Source: Rhodocyclaceae bacterium UBA1310
Lineage (GTDB): Bacteria; Pseudomonadota; Gammaproteobacteria; Burkholderiales; Rhodocyclaceae
Length of the DNA stretch: 13,094 nucleotides
Direction: 5' to 3'
Assembly: GCA_002307175.1 (NCBI GenBank)
Contig: DBTS01000135.1
Coordinates: 1-13,094 of the forward strand
Shown here piece after piece: positions 8,002-13,094 of the stretch. Made by a program: the position numbers and the translations under genes. Under the pieces are notes generated by a model that saw only the letters and a list, made by a program, of their open reading frames with translations, was not told where the DNA came from and searched no databases. Position 1 is the first letter of the stretch. Every line of letters starts with the position of its first letter.

Positions 8002-8463
8002 TTATTGGAGTTGATCAACATCGACGCCGGAGGGCACCAGGGAAGGCACATAGACGACGCCACTGAAGAGACGCATTTTCCCGGCTTCATGAATCACCAG
8101 GCCAGACTGTGTGCTGTGAAGCTGTGAAAGGCTTCTGCCCTTTTTCTGCTGATTCTGCTGGGCAGCGTCGATATAGCTGGAAAAATAGGTGCCCAGCAGC
8201 TGCTGCAAATCCGGCTTATAGGGGCCGTTCCAGGCGACGGCAAACACGGTACCGTCAGTTCGGGAGTATTCGTGAACGACCAGACCATCACTGTTTGTGA
8301 TCACATTGTCGGTGTAATTGACTTTCAAGGTACTGGCCAGACTGGCCTTCATCTTGGTCTGGTCCGTCGCTACCGAACTGACTGTGTCACCCAGAGCTGC
8401 ATGGGCAGCCATGGGTAATGCCAGAAGACCAAACCAGATGGCGATACAAGAACGGATTTTCAC
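8002..8463 (-). CDS. DUF2844 periplasmic protein
   Basis: The 153-residue product has a signal peptide (KIRSCIAIWFGLLALPMAAHA, cleavage predicted after Ala22) and a mature part with VVHEYSRTDGTVFAVAWNGP, DLQQLLGTYF, and a C-terminal MRLFSGVVYVPSLVPSGV. This combination is the DUF2844 signature; the family's function is unknown, but it is often encoded beside DUF3443, as here. The GTG at 8463 is chosen because AGAGGAA lies 8 bases upstream and because it places the signal peptide exactly at the N-terminus. An ATG 51 codons further upstream would bury the signal sequence. It is the first gene of a two-gene operon. Both products would be exported, so they may act together at the cell envelope. 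Confidence 0.88.
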   Translation of the reverse strand: MKIRSCIAIWFGLLALPMAAHAALGDTVSSVATDQTKMKASLASTLKVNYTDNVITNSDGLVVHEYSRTDGTVFAVAWNGPYKPDLQQLLGTYFSSYIDAAQQNQQKKGRSLSQLHSTQSGLVIHEAGKMRLFSGVVYVPSLVPSGVDVDQLQ

Positions 8464-8480
8464 GACTTGGTTCCTCTTTC
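8461..8480 (-). promoter_or_regulatory. Ribosome binding site and GTG start of the DUF2844 gene
   Basis: On the minus strand AAAGAGGAA (8471-8479) precedes a GTG at 8463-8461 by 8 bases. It decides the start against several in-frame ATGs further upstream that lack such a site. Confidence 0.7.
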
Positions 8481-8508
8481 TGGAAGTTTCAAAATCTCTT
8501 AAATTCAT

Positions 8509-8536
8509 ATAATATTTTGTATGCATATACGATAAA
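8509..8536 (-). promoter_or_regulatory. Candidate sigma-70 promoter of the DUF2844-DUF3443 operon
   Basis: On the minus strand TTTATC (8536-8531) and TATTAT (8514-8509) are separated by 16 bases. They sit in the only strongly AT-rich patch of this intergenic region, about 45 bases before the GTG start. The -35 match is poor. Confidence 0.35.
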
Positions 8537-8958
8537 TACTGCACGCCTCGCTCAGAAGCACGGCGTTCAGAACGCCCGACAAAATAGTACGCAACACCCC
8601 ATCCAGGCAGACACAACGCCTGCCTGCCTTGAGTGCGGGCAGATCGAAAATTCCCGCTTCTGACAGGGCTTCAAAACCAGTATAACCCTTAGTGTTGTAA
8701 AACAAGCACATGGCATGGTGCGCAGAGCGACGGGGGCAGCGCCTTGCCCAAAAGGGCATGGCACTGTTCCCCAAACACCAAGCGGCTTTGCGTGCCTGGA
8801 GGCGTGATCACACAGCTGTCCCAGCTCTCGATAACCGGCAAGGAACAGACGACGGCCGACAGCTTCAGGCTAAACGTTTCCTGCCGACTTATCGACACGT
8901 GGAAGAATCCCGGCTGAAAAAAATTAGGTCCTTCAGAGTTTAGTGTAGGTAAGCAGTA

Positions 8959-8991
8959 CGCTTTCGCTGAACACGCTACAGCGAACGGCGT
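8959..8991. repeat. Strong imperfect hairpin
   Basis: ACGCTTTCGCTG (8959-8970 region) pairs with CAGCGAACGGCGT (8979-8991) around a nine-base loop, with one bulge. It lies about 50 bases left of a REP-like copy and is followed by GACCATACG, which also flanks copy 3, so it may be a diverged relative of the same family. There is no T-run. Confidence 0.4.
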
Positions 8992-9038
8992 GAAAGACCA
9001 TACGGCACTCACGCAATTCTGTCGGGAATGCCAAAGAC

Positions 9039-9072
9039 GTAGGTCGGAAAAGCGCAGCGCCTTCCGACGCAT
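9039..9072 (+). repeat. REP-like palindromic repeat, family 1, copy 2
   Basis: GTCGGAA (9043-9049) pairs with TTCCGAC (9062-9068), with GCGC-A-GCGC inside. The outer parts GTAG and GCATGGT match the minus-strand reading of copies 1 and 3. It is in opposite orientation to copy 3, 180 bases away, giving a paired arrangement like that of BIME elements. Confidence 0.75.
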
Positions 9073-9215
9073 GGTGTGTTGACAGTCCCCGCTGCTGCGT
9101 AACAAAGCGTTGGGAGAGATCTTGTCTTTATCAACGACGAGCGGCTTCTTTGGCGTGAGAGGGGGTTTTGCGTGGCCAGATAAGCCCAATACCAGTAATG
9201 AAAAATCAGCGCTGA

Positions 9216-9293
9216 CCCCCGCACATGCGACATCACCCGTTCGCCACAATGACCATACGTCGGAAGGCGCCTGCGGCTTTTCCGACCTACGAT
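9216..9293 (-). repeat. REP-like palindromic repeat, family 1, copy 3
   Basis: GTCGGAA (9259-9265) pairs with TTCCGAC (9280-9286), extended by GGCGC and a near-match. The left flank (ACATCACCC and AATGACCATACG) resembles that of copy 1, so the repeat unit extends about 35 bases beyond the palindrome on this side. Confidence 0.75.
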
Positions 9294-9566
9294 GAGCAGC
9301 TTTTTGGGCACAGGGAAGTGAAAGGTAGGATCGACACGCCAATGATTGGCCCACACGAAAGTCAGATGAACCAGAATTGGCGGCCCTCCCCGTTGACCCT
9401 ATCTCGGACAGGCAGCCCGGGTGATATGCACCAGCAGTTCCACCCATGAGCCAGAAGGCAAGCGCACAGCGCATCCGGAAGGCTGCATCATTACTGACCG
9501 GGGCAGGCTGGTCAGCCGCCGGAATTGGGCGGAAAATAGCTGGATTCACTCTTCGCACCTTTGCAG

Positions 9567-10061
9567 ATGCAAACCGCCAACACAGCCCGCGTTGAATCGC
9601 CGGCAAGCAATCTTCCCTGGGACTACCCCGCTCCCTTTATCCAGTCCATCAGCCCCGGCGCACAGGATATCGACGGGCTGGAACACACCAATAACGCAAT
9701 CTACGTGCAGTGGTGCGAATCCATCGCCTGGGCACACTCAGCCAGCTTCGGCCTGGACCTGCAGGCCTACCGCCGGCTAGACCGCGCCATGGCCATCCGC
9801 GAGGCACGCTATGAATACCTGCTGCCCAGCAATCTCGGCGATGAACTGCTGATCGGCACCTGGCTCGTCGGCAGCGATAGACGGCTCACGCTGCAACGCC
9901 GTTTCCAGATCATCCGCCCCCGCGACAACGCCATCATCCTGCGCGGGCACTGGGAACTGGTGTGCATCGAAATCAGCAGTGGCCGCGCCCGGCGCATGCC
10001 AGAAGAATTCTGCAAGGCTTATCTCGAAGCTTTGGTGCCTGAGCGGGATACGGAGAAATGA
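9567..10061 (+). CDS. Hotdog-fold acyl-CoA thioesterase (4HBT superfamily)
   Basis: A 164-residue cytoplasmic protein. Residues 34-51 read DIDGLEHTNNAIYVQWCE, the D-x-x-G-H-x-N-N-x-x-Y pattern of 4-hydroxybenzoyl-CoA thioesterase/YbgC/FadM-type enzymes; the Asp and His/Asn region forms the catalytic loop. Following strands (RYEYLLPSNLGDELLIGTWL, RLTLQRRFQII, ILRGHWELVCIEISSGRARRMPEEF) match the rest of a single hotdog domain. It probably hydrolyses an acyl-CoA or acyl-ACP; the substrate cannot be told. A TTG two codons upstream (9561) could also start it, and neither start has a clear Shine-Dalgarno. It stands alone, with repeat-rich non-coding DNA on both sides. Confidence 0.87.
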   Translation: MQTANTARVESPASNLPWDYPAPFIQSISPGAQDIDGLEHTNNAIYVQWCESIAWAHSASFGLDLQAYRRLDRAMAIREARYEYLLPSNLGDELLIGTWLVGSDRRLTLQRRFQIIRPRDNAIILRGHWELVCIEISSGRARRMPEEFCKAYLEALVPERDTEK

Positions 10062-10210
10062 GCATCACAGATGCTTCATTCGAATTCGCCCAAGCCCCAA
10101 GGCGGGATGAACTTTTTTCCACTGCTTTCCTGATTGGCGGATGAAACATCCTTAATGGATGCTGCGCGGGCCATTCAGACTGGGATGTCTCCGAGCCACC
10201 ATTCTTCATG

Positions 10211-10246
10211 CGGCGCAATTCCGCTGCGCTTCATTGCCGCCCTACG
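10211..10246 (-). repeat. REP-like repeat, family 2, copy a
   Basis: The sequence CGGCGCAATTCC-GCTGCGC-TTCATTG (10211-10236), then CCGCCCTACG, is a palindrome built from GGCGCAAT and ATTGCCGCC around GCTGCGC. Its reverse complement matches copy b at 25 of 26 positions. Confidence 0.7.
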
Positions 10247-10334
10247 AAAAACGTTTGGCATACACATCTTCATTCCAAAAAAACTCTGCCCGCACCAAGG
10301 TGGAAGCCTGTCAAGGGCGCGGCGTCAGCCGGAA

Positions 10335-10360
10335 CAATGGAGCGCAGCGGAATTGCGCCG
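10335..10360 (+). repeat. REP-like repeat, family 2, copy b
   Basis: CAATGGAGCGCAGCGG followed by AATTGCGCCG. It is inverted relative to copy a and 98 bases from it. The left part of the palindrome (GGGCGGCA) is missing here, so this copy is truncated. Confidence 0.7.
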
Positions 10361-10536
10361 ATCAAGCCTCCACCCGGAGGGCGCAAACCTTTGCATATTT
10401 GACATGCCTGCAGGCAGAGCGCTAGATAGCTCAAGTGCGGCATGGGCCAGCCGTATTGCTCTCTCCAGGGAGATATGCAAAAGCATACGAGCCTAAGCCA
10501 GGCGGAAAGACATTTCACATCAAGAATGGTGTCCTC

Positions 10537-10934
10537 GTTGGATGATAAGATCTGCAACCAGCAACCCAAGGCCACTTGCTTCCTCTCAGCAGGTTTATCG
10601 AGACCAGACCAATGACAATCGAAAAAGATGACTGGCGCCTGAGTTTTGGCAAGGAACCCTCCTTCTATCACCAGTACACATGGTCGCTGAAAAAATGGAC
10701 TAGAACCCACCCAAGCGGAGATCACGATCATTGCGAGTTCTGCTGGCAGAAAATTTCGGACGTTGAAGGCACAGACATTCAACACACAGCCTGGGCCGAT
10801 GATGACGACACTTATTGGATTTGCCAATCGTGCTTTGAGGATTTCAGGGACATGTACTGCTGGAACCTGAAATGAGGAACAACAGCCGGCATCCAACGCT
10901 CGCTCCTTTTGGAACCCAATGCGCAAAATCCCCA
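10537..10934 (+). mobile_element. Candidate integron-type gene cassette 1
   Basis: GTTGGAT at 10537-10543 fits the core-site consensus GTTRRRY and is the exact reverse complement of ATCCAAC at 10891-10897, the first arm of an attC-like site just after the enclosed gene. That relation is expected when a circular cassette inserts at a core site. The cassette would be about 397 bases, a normal size. Against it: the closing core site has A instead of the conserved G, the attC is short, and the gene starts 68 bases after the core. Confidence 0.4.
10612..10875 (+). CDS. Small protein with zinc-ribbon-like CxxC pair
   Basis: An 87-residue soluble protein rich in Trp and acidic residues. C41-E-F-C44 (in DHCEFCWQKI) and C71-Q-S-C74 (in YWICQSCFEDF) make a C-x2-C / C-x2-C pair separated by 26 residues, as in zinc ribbons; the histidines at 38 and 40 add to the site. 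I recognise the general appearance of an orphan protein of this type, but no function. The ATG at 10612 is used; a TTG at 10576 is also in frame. An attC-like site begins 15 bases after its stop, the geometry of a cassette-borne gene. Confidence 0.78.
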   Translation: MTIEKDDWRLSFGKEPSFYHQYTWSLKKWTRTHPSGDHDHCEFCWQKISDVEGTDIQHTAWADDDDTYWICQSCFEDFRDMYCWNLK

Positions 10935-10942
10935 TTGGATGC
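10889..10942 (+). repeat. Degenerate attC-like site
   Basis: GCATCCAA (10889-10896) and TTGGATGC (10935-10942) are perfect inverted arms. They contain ATCCAAC (RYYYAAC) and ATTGGAT (GTTRRRY with the first G changed to A). Between them TTTTG (10907-10911) and CAAAA (10924-10928) could be the inner arms. At about 50 bases it is short for an attC, and the G to A change at the cleavage position would be expected to inactivate it. Confidence 0.4.
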
Positions 10943-10995
10943 AAAGCGGCGAAGGCGCACCTTGACGAACAAAGGGCATTGATGCAGCATTAACG

Positions 10996-11220
10996 GGCCG
11001 TTTTCGGCCAGGAACGGACGCTCAGACTTGCTGCTTCAAAGCGACCGTACGGTACTTCGGGAGTGAAATCTGTGGAGCGTGTTGATTCCGTTGAATGCTG
11101 TAGATTTGTCCGACAGAATTGTACCAATCTAGCCTTAAAGTCATTCTTCGCCGCTCGGTCGCAACATGATGGGGAGCAAGTGCCGATAATAGACGGACAA
11201 ACTGCCTCCCGATACTCAAG
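10996..11220 (+). repeat. Cassette-leader module, copy A
   Basis: It starts with the hairpin GGCCG-TTTT-CGGCC. From 11004 it aligns with 12113-12339 over about 200 bases: TCGGCCAGGA, CTTGCTGC, CAAAGC, GAAATCTGT, GATTCCGTT, CTTCGC and GGGAGCA are shared in order. Its right end (11166-11220) is a diverged version of the attI-like site in copy B; the core site itself is not preserved. The gene at 11236 follows directly. Confidence 0.65.
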
Positions 11221-11235
11221 GAAAGGTACTCAAGT

Positions 11236-11655
11236 ATGACGACTGTGTTTGGTCCGAAAGACATCGAGAGTCTAAGCAAGTTTGCTGCACTACTGGCAAT
11301 CCCTTTCCTCTCAGCCGCGCTCTACGTTGACTTCGGCCTTTGGGTTCTGAAGTACGATAACCCACCGCTTCTCACCCGCATAATTTCATCGGGTATTCCA
11401 AGCATTGCGTTTGGCGCAAAGGCTGTAACATTTATGATTAGTGTCGCGGCGGTCACTTTTGCCTACGAATTCGCGAACCTATTTCTGCTCAAAGTCCCCA
11501 AATTCATGTTCTTCTTTGGGCTTACGCTGCTTGCTTTCGGGGTACTAGGGATCGGAGACCTAACTATCGCCTCTAAACAAGCTCCTGCAAACTATTTCTG
11601 GAACCTTGGGGCGCTTTGCTGGGGCTTGCACATCTTCGCTCCGGAAAGCAAATGA
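11236..11655 (+). CDS. Small four-helix membrane protein, unknown function
   Basis: A 139-residue protein with hydrophobic segments near residues 15-36, 55-83, 88-107 and 119-134, so probably four membrane helices with few charged residues. AAGGAAAGG lies about 9 bases before the ATG. No family recognised. Its base composition is more AT-rich than the core genes to the left, and it directly follows module copy A, which suggests it is, or was, a cassette-type passenger gene. I find no attC after its stop; an 11-base palindrome AGAGGACCTCT at 11656-11666 is the only structure there. Confidence 0.7.
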   Translation: MTTVFGPKDIESLSKFAALLAIPFLSAALYVDFGLWVLKYDNPPLLTRIISSGIPSIAFGAKAVTFMISVAAVTFAYEFANLFLLKVPKFMFFFGLTLLAFGVLGIGDLTIASKQAPANYFWNLGALCWGLHIFAPESK

Positions 11656-11772
11656 AGAGGACCTCTGACAAAAATCTGCCAACGAGAATCCAAATGCTGC
11701 GCCTCGGTGCCCCTCGTCCGCCCGGCATGGAAACATGTCGGCGGACTATCGAAGGGCTTGTGATGCGGCCGA

Positions 11773-11985
11773 TCATCCGCAGACGCCCGTCACGACATTG
11801 CGCCGGTCCCAGACGTGATAGACCCGCCAGCCGTTGCCGGCGTCATCAATGGCGATAGTGTTATGGCCCTGCCCGGCGAAATCGGCCGAGCCTGCGATCA
11901 CCCGGAACCCGCGTTCAGGCGCACGCATGTTGCGCCCCCGGTCGTCCACATATGGCCCGGTAGGGCTGCACGAGCGCCCGACGAT
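11773..11985 (-). pseudogene. Decayed GH43 arabinanase-like gene fragment
   Basis: Reading the minus strand from 11985 gives 70 codons containing IVGRSCSPTGPYVDDRG, FRVIAGSADFAGQGHNT and GWRVYHVWD. The order GRS-x3-TGPYVD, then G-x-GH, then W-x-V-Y-H-x-x-D is typical of the C-terminal half of the catalytic propeller in GH43 endo-arabinanases and arabinosidases. The frame begins directly after a TGA (11988-11986) and stops at 11773; just before that stop a shifted frame reads GRLRMIGRI, matching the usual next strand, so there is at least one frameshift. The propeller's N-terminal half with its catalytic acids is absent. GC-richer than its neighbours. It is a remnant, not an enzyme. From 11986 to 12112 I see nothing recognisable. 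Confidence 0.6.
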
Positions 11986-12112
11986 TCACAACAATGGCAA
12001 CCTCACACCGGTCAGTTGGGCAATCCAGCAAACTTGCCCCTCATATCCGACATGATCACGGCGTTGGAGGTATGATGTAACTAGGCTAGTCGACTTGATC
12101 GGTTGGCTGCCA

Positions 12113-12339
12113 TCGGCCAGGAGCGGCCGGTCAGGCTTGCTGCAGCAAAGCAGTCATTTGATGTTCTGGAACTGAAATCTGTAGAGTGAGGTTTTTGTCG
12201 ATTCCGTTAATACTGTTCATCTTTACAGCGGAATCGTGGAGAGCCGCCCTGGAAGCTAATCTTCGCTGGTCTGTCGTGCCATGTTAGGGAGCACGCGCCG
12301 ATGTTAGGCGGCAAAACTGATCCCTATAACACGTTAGCC
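12113..12339 (+). repeat. Cassette-leader module, copy B
   Basis: Second copy of the ~200-base module (see 10996-11220). It contains a strong hairpin, CGATTCCG (12199-12206) with CGGAATCG (12229-12236), and inside it CTGT/ACAG. It ends with the attI-like site. Similarity to copy A runs to about the core site and then ceases, as expected if different passengers were inserted at the same point. Confidence 0.65.
12281..12339 (+). other. attI-like recombination site
   Basis: ATGTTAGGGAGCA (12281-12293) and CGATGTTAGGCGGCA (from 12299) form two direct repeats about 20 bases apart, followed by CCCTATAACAC and the core GTTAGCC (12333-12339). From memory, attI1 of class 1 integrons has the same order: ATGTTATGGAGCA, CGATGTTACGCAGCA, CCCTAAAACAAA, GTTAGGC. 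The cassette gene starts 10 bases after the core. No integrase gene is next to it, so whether it is functional is unknown. Confidence 0.5.
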
Positions 12340-12886
12340 GTCTTAAACATGAATCCACCAGTTGTCCGCGAAGTCACGCTGAAAAAGGAGTATTCGTTTC
12401 AGTACGAGAACTTCGTGTTGTCATCCCAGCACGAGCTCTACCTCGTGCTTGCCAAAGATGGCTCATCTGTCAGCGCACCGAAGTTCCGATTCAGCATATT
12501 CAAGTACGGCAGCCCCAATGATGAGGCGCGAGGAAGTCATCCTCTCGCAAAATTCGGTTTGGGCTTGTACGGTCTGTATCAAGTCGATAACTCGCCTTGG
12601 ATTCATGAACTCATGGTTGCCAACCGGATTCACCCTAGGCATCAGGATTCAATGTTTGCTGACCGCAAACACTTCGTCGCTTGCTTCCAAGATGTGATGT
12701 TGGAAGTCGTCTGTCGTGAGTTCGAAGAGATCGAGATCGAAGAAAGCGCCTTGCTTGCTGTTCTTCATGCGGAGCTGCTGTGCCTAGAATGACCGAGACG
12801 GCTAACCCTGCAGTCGAGAGGGACAGCCACAAGCTGCGCTTGTGGTTCCCTACGCCTGCGGCTCCGGCTGCCCCTCACGTCAAACG
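12334..12886 (+). mobile_element. Integron-type gene cassette 2
   Basis: The unit runs from the TTAGCC of the core at 12333-12339 to the G of the closing core GTTAGGC at 12886, 553 bases. It holds one gene and an attC. The first arm of that attC (GGCTAAC) is the exact reverse complement of GTTAGCC at the start of the unit, the match expected for a cassette that was once a circle. The next reading frame begins 8 bases after the closing core. Confidence 0.6.
12349..12792 (+). CDS. Conserved hypothetical protein, cassette-borne
   Basis: A 147-residue soluble protein from the ATG at 12349 (MNPPVVREVTLKKEY). Segments such as PNDEARGSHPLAKFGLGLYG, NSPWIHELMVANRIHP and RKHFVACFQDVMLEVVCREFE look like a family of short orphan proteins I have seen in many bacteria, without known function. 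The frame is open to an ATG at 12301, but that ATG lies inside the attI-like repeats, and 12349 is 10 bases after the core site, matching the spacing of the next cassette gene. No Shine-Dalgarno is evident, so it may depend on upstream translation or on a weak site. The stop is 7 bases before attC. Confidence 0.75.
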   Translation: MNPPVVREVTLKKEYSFQYENFVLSSQHELYLVLAKDGSSVSAPKFRFSIFKYGSPNDEARGSHPLAKFGLGLYGLYQVDNSPWIHELMVANRIHPRHQDSMFADRKHFVACFQDVMLEVVCREFEEIEIEESALLAVLHAELLCLE

Positions 12887-12892
12887 TTAGGC
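12800..12892 (+). repeat. attC recombination site
   Basis: A 93-base imperfect palindrome with the order expected of attC. GGCTAAC (12800-12806) faces GTTAGGC (12886-12892), 6 of 7 paired. The inner arms GAGGGACAGCC (12818-12828) and GGCTGCCCCTC (12866-12876) pair at 10 of 11. The variable part contains its own hairpin CACAAG/CTTGTG (12828-12843). Spacers of 11 and 9 bases separate outer and inner arms. It lies 7 bases after a stop codon. Confidence 0.75.
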
Positions 12893-12899
12893 ATCTCGA

Positions 12900-13094
12900 A
12901 TGAGCTTCGATCTCATCGTCCTGAATCCAAATGATTCAATCGCCAGCGAACTTTCGGAAGTTGAAAGCACCTCGCCACTTGGAACACTTGCAAGTGTTTC
13001 GCAGACTTTCGAGCAAGCCTTTCCTGGTTGCACTGGGGGGCACACATCTTAGGTGAAGAATTTGCGCTCGAGTGAGCTTCCCCCGAAATTTCGT
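12900..13094 (+). pseudogene. Frameshifted cassette gene, cut by window edge
   Basis: The ATG at 12900 follows the closing core site by 7 bases and opens a 50-codon frame (MSFDLIVLNPNDSIASELSE and on) that stops at 13050-13052. Directly beyond, another frame reads LGEEFALE to a TGA, and then a third reads ELPPKFR to the end. Read together they look like one continuous protein (GGHT, LGEEFALE, ELPPKF) broken by two small indels within 25 bases. It could be a decayed cassette gene or a sequencing error. The N-terminus resembles short orphan proteins often carried on cassettes; function unknown. It continues past the window. Confidence 0.5.

Larger units (their letters stand above)
8537..9566. 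other. Long non-coding interval with repeats
   Basis: About 1 kb with no gene I can support. Long open frames exist (notably 8689-9606, minus) but their translations are low-information and run through the repeats. It contains two family-1 REP-like palindromes in opposite orientation (9039-9072 and 9251-9290), a strong hairpin at 8959-8991, and a small hairpin TGCCC-AAAA-GGGCA at 8745-8758. Promoter elements for the thioesterase gene are not evident. Confidence 0.6.
10062..10536. other. Non-coding interval with second REP-like family
   Basis: No supportable gene. It holds small hairpins just after the thioesterase stop (AGCATC-ACA-GATGCT near 10063-10077), CATCC-TTAAT-GGATG at 10147-10161, an inverted pair of family-2 REP-like sequences, and a 12-bp perfect palindrome TGCCTGCAGGCA at 10405-10416. 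The right end borders the first cassette-like unit. Confidence 0.55.

Noticed and set aside
8689..9606. 305-codon open frame on the minus strand
   Set aside because: It runs through two REP-like palindromes and overlaps the thioesterase start; its translation is Ser/Arg/Cys-rich with no domain. Frames of this length arise by chance at this GC content.
10270..10944. 224-codon open frame on the minus strand
   Set aside because: It lies opposite the zinc-ribbon gene and runs through a REP-like repeat and the attC-like site; no recognisable motif.
11022..11279. 85-codon minus-strand frame covering module A
   Set aside because: It overlaps the start of the membrane protein gene, and its shared tail with module B shows no codon-position bias; treated as part of a DNA repeat.
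12303..12309. GTTAGGC inside the attI-like repeats as the cassette boundary
   Set aside because: The core 30 bases further right (GTTAGCC) matches the cassette's own attC arm exactly, and no attC arm is found upstream to pair with 12303-12309.
1..13094. CRISPR arrays, tRNA, rRNA, insertion sequences with transposase
   Set aside because: I saw no regularly spaced repeats, no tRNA-like cloverleaf, no rRNA sequence and no transposase or integrase motifs on either strand.

Overview
The window looks like chromosomal DNA of a Gram-negative proteobacterium, most likely beta- or gammaproteobacterial. The pointers are a DUF2844/DUF3443 lipoprotein pair (a pairing I associate with Burkholderiales and relatives), a LysR/YeiH divergent pair, an OmpR-type two-component system, and two families of short palindromic REP-like repeats. 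I could not run any database search; family names rest on motifs read from the translations.

Layout, left to right. 1-299: no convincing gene. 300-1403: two tandem paralogous genes for small membrane proteins with a C-terminal beta-rich (PH-like) domain, duplicated together with their leader. 1443-3464: a LysR regulator and, divergent from it, a YeiH-family putative sulfate/sulfite exporter, with a perfect 10-bp inverted repeat between them. 3588-5631: a response regulator and sensor histidine kinase operon. 5804-6307: a DUF3592-like membrane protein. 8463 down to 6551 (minus strand): DUF2844 periplasmic protein then DUF3443 lipoprotein, closed by a good terminator. About 8464-9566 is non-coding and carries REP-like repeats. 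9567-10061: a hotdog-fold acyl-CoA thioesterase. 10062-10536: non-coding, with an inverted pair of a second REP-like family.

The right 2.5 kb (about 10.5-13.1 kb) is the accessory part and the most interesting. It resembles integron gene cassettes without an integrase: small orphan genes (a zinc-ribbon-like protein, a membrane protein, a conserved hypothetical, a frameshifted hypothetical), one well-formed attC site (12800-12892), a second degenerate attC-like site (10891-10940), and a site at 12281-12339 that resembles, from memory, the attI1 site of class 1 integrons. In the 12.3-12.9 kb cassette the first core site (GTTAGCC) is the exact reverse complement of the first arm of its own attC (GGCTAAC), the signature expected of a cassette inserted as a circle. 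A ~200-bp module containing the attI-like site occurs twice, each time just before a different cassette-like gene. Where an integrase would be expected on the minus strand there is instead a decayed fragment of a GH43 arabinanase-like gene. This suggests a broken or integrase-less cassette cluster that continues past the right edge.
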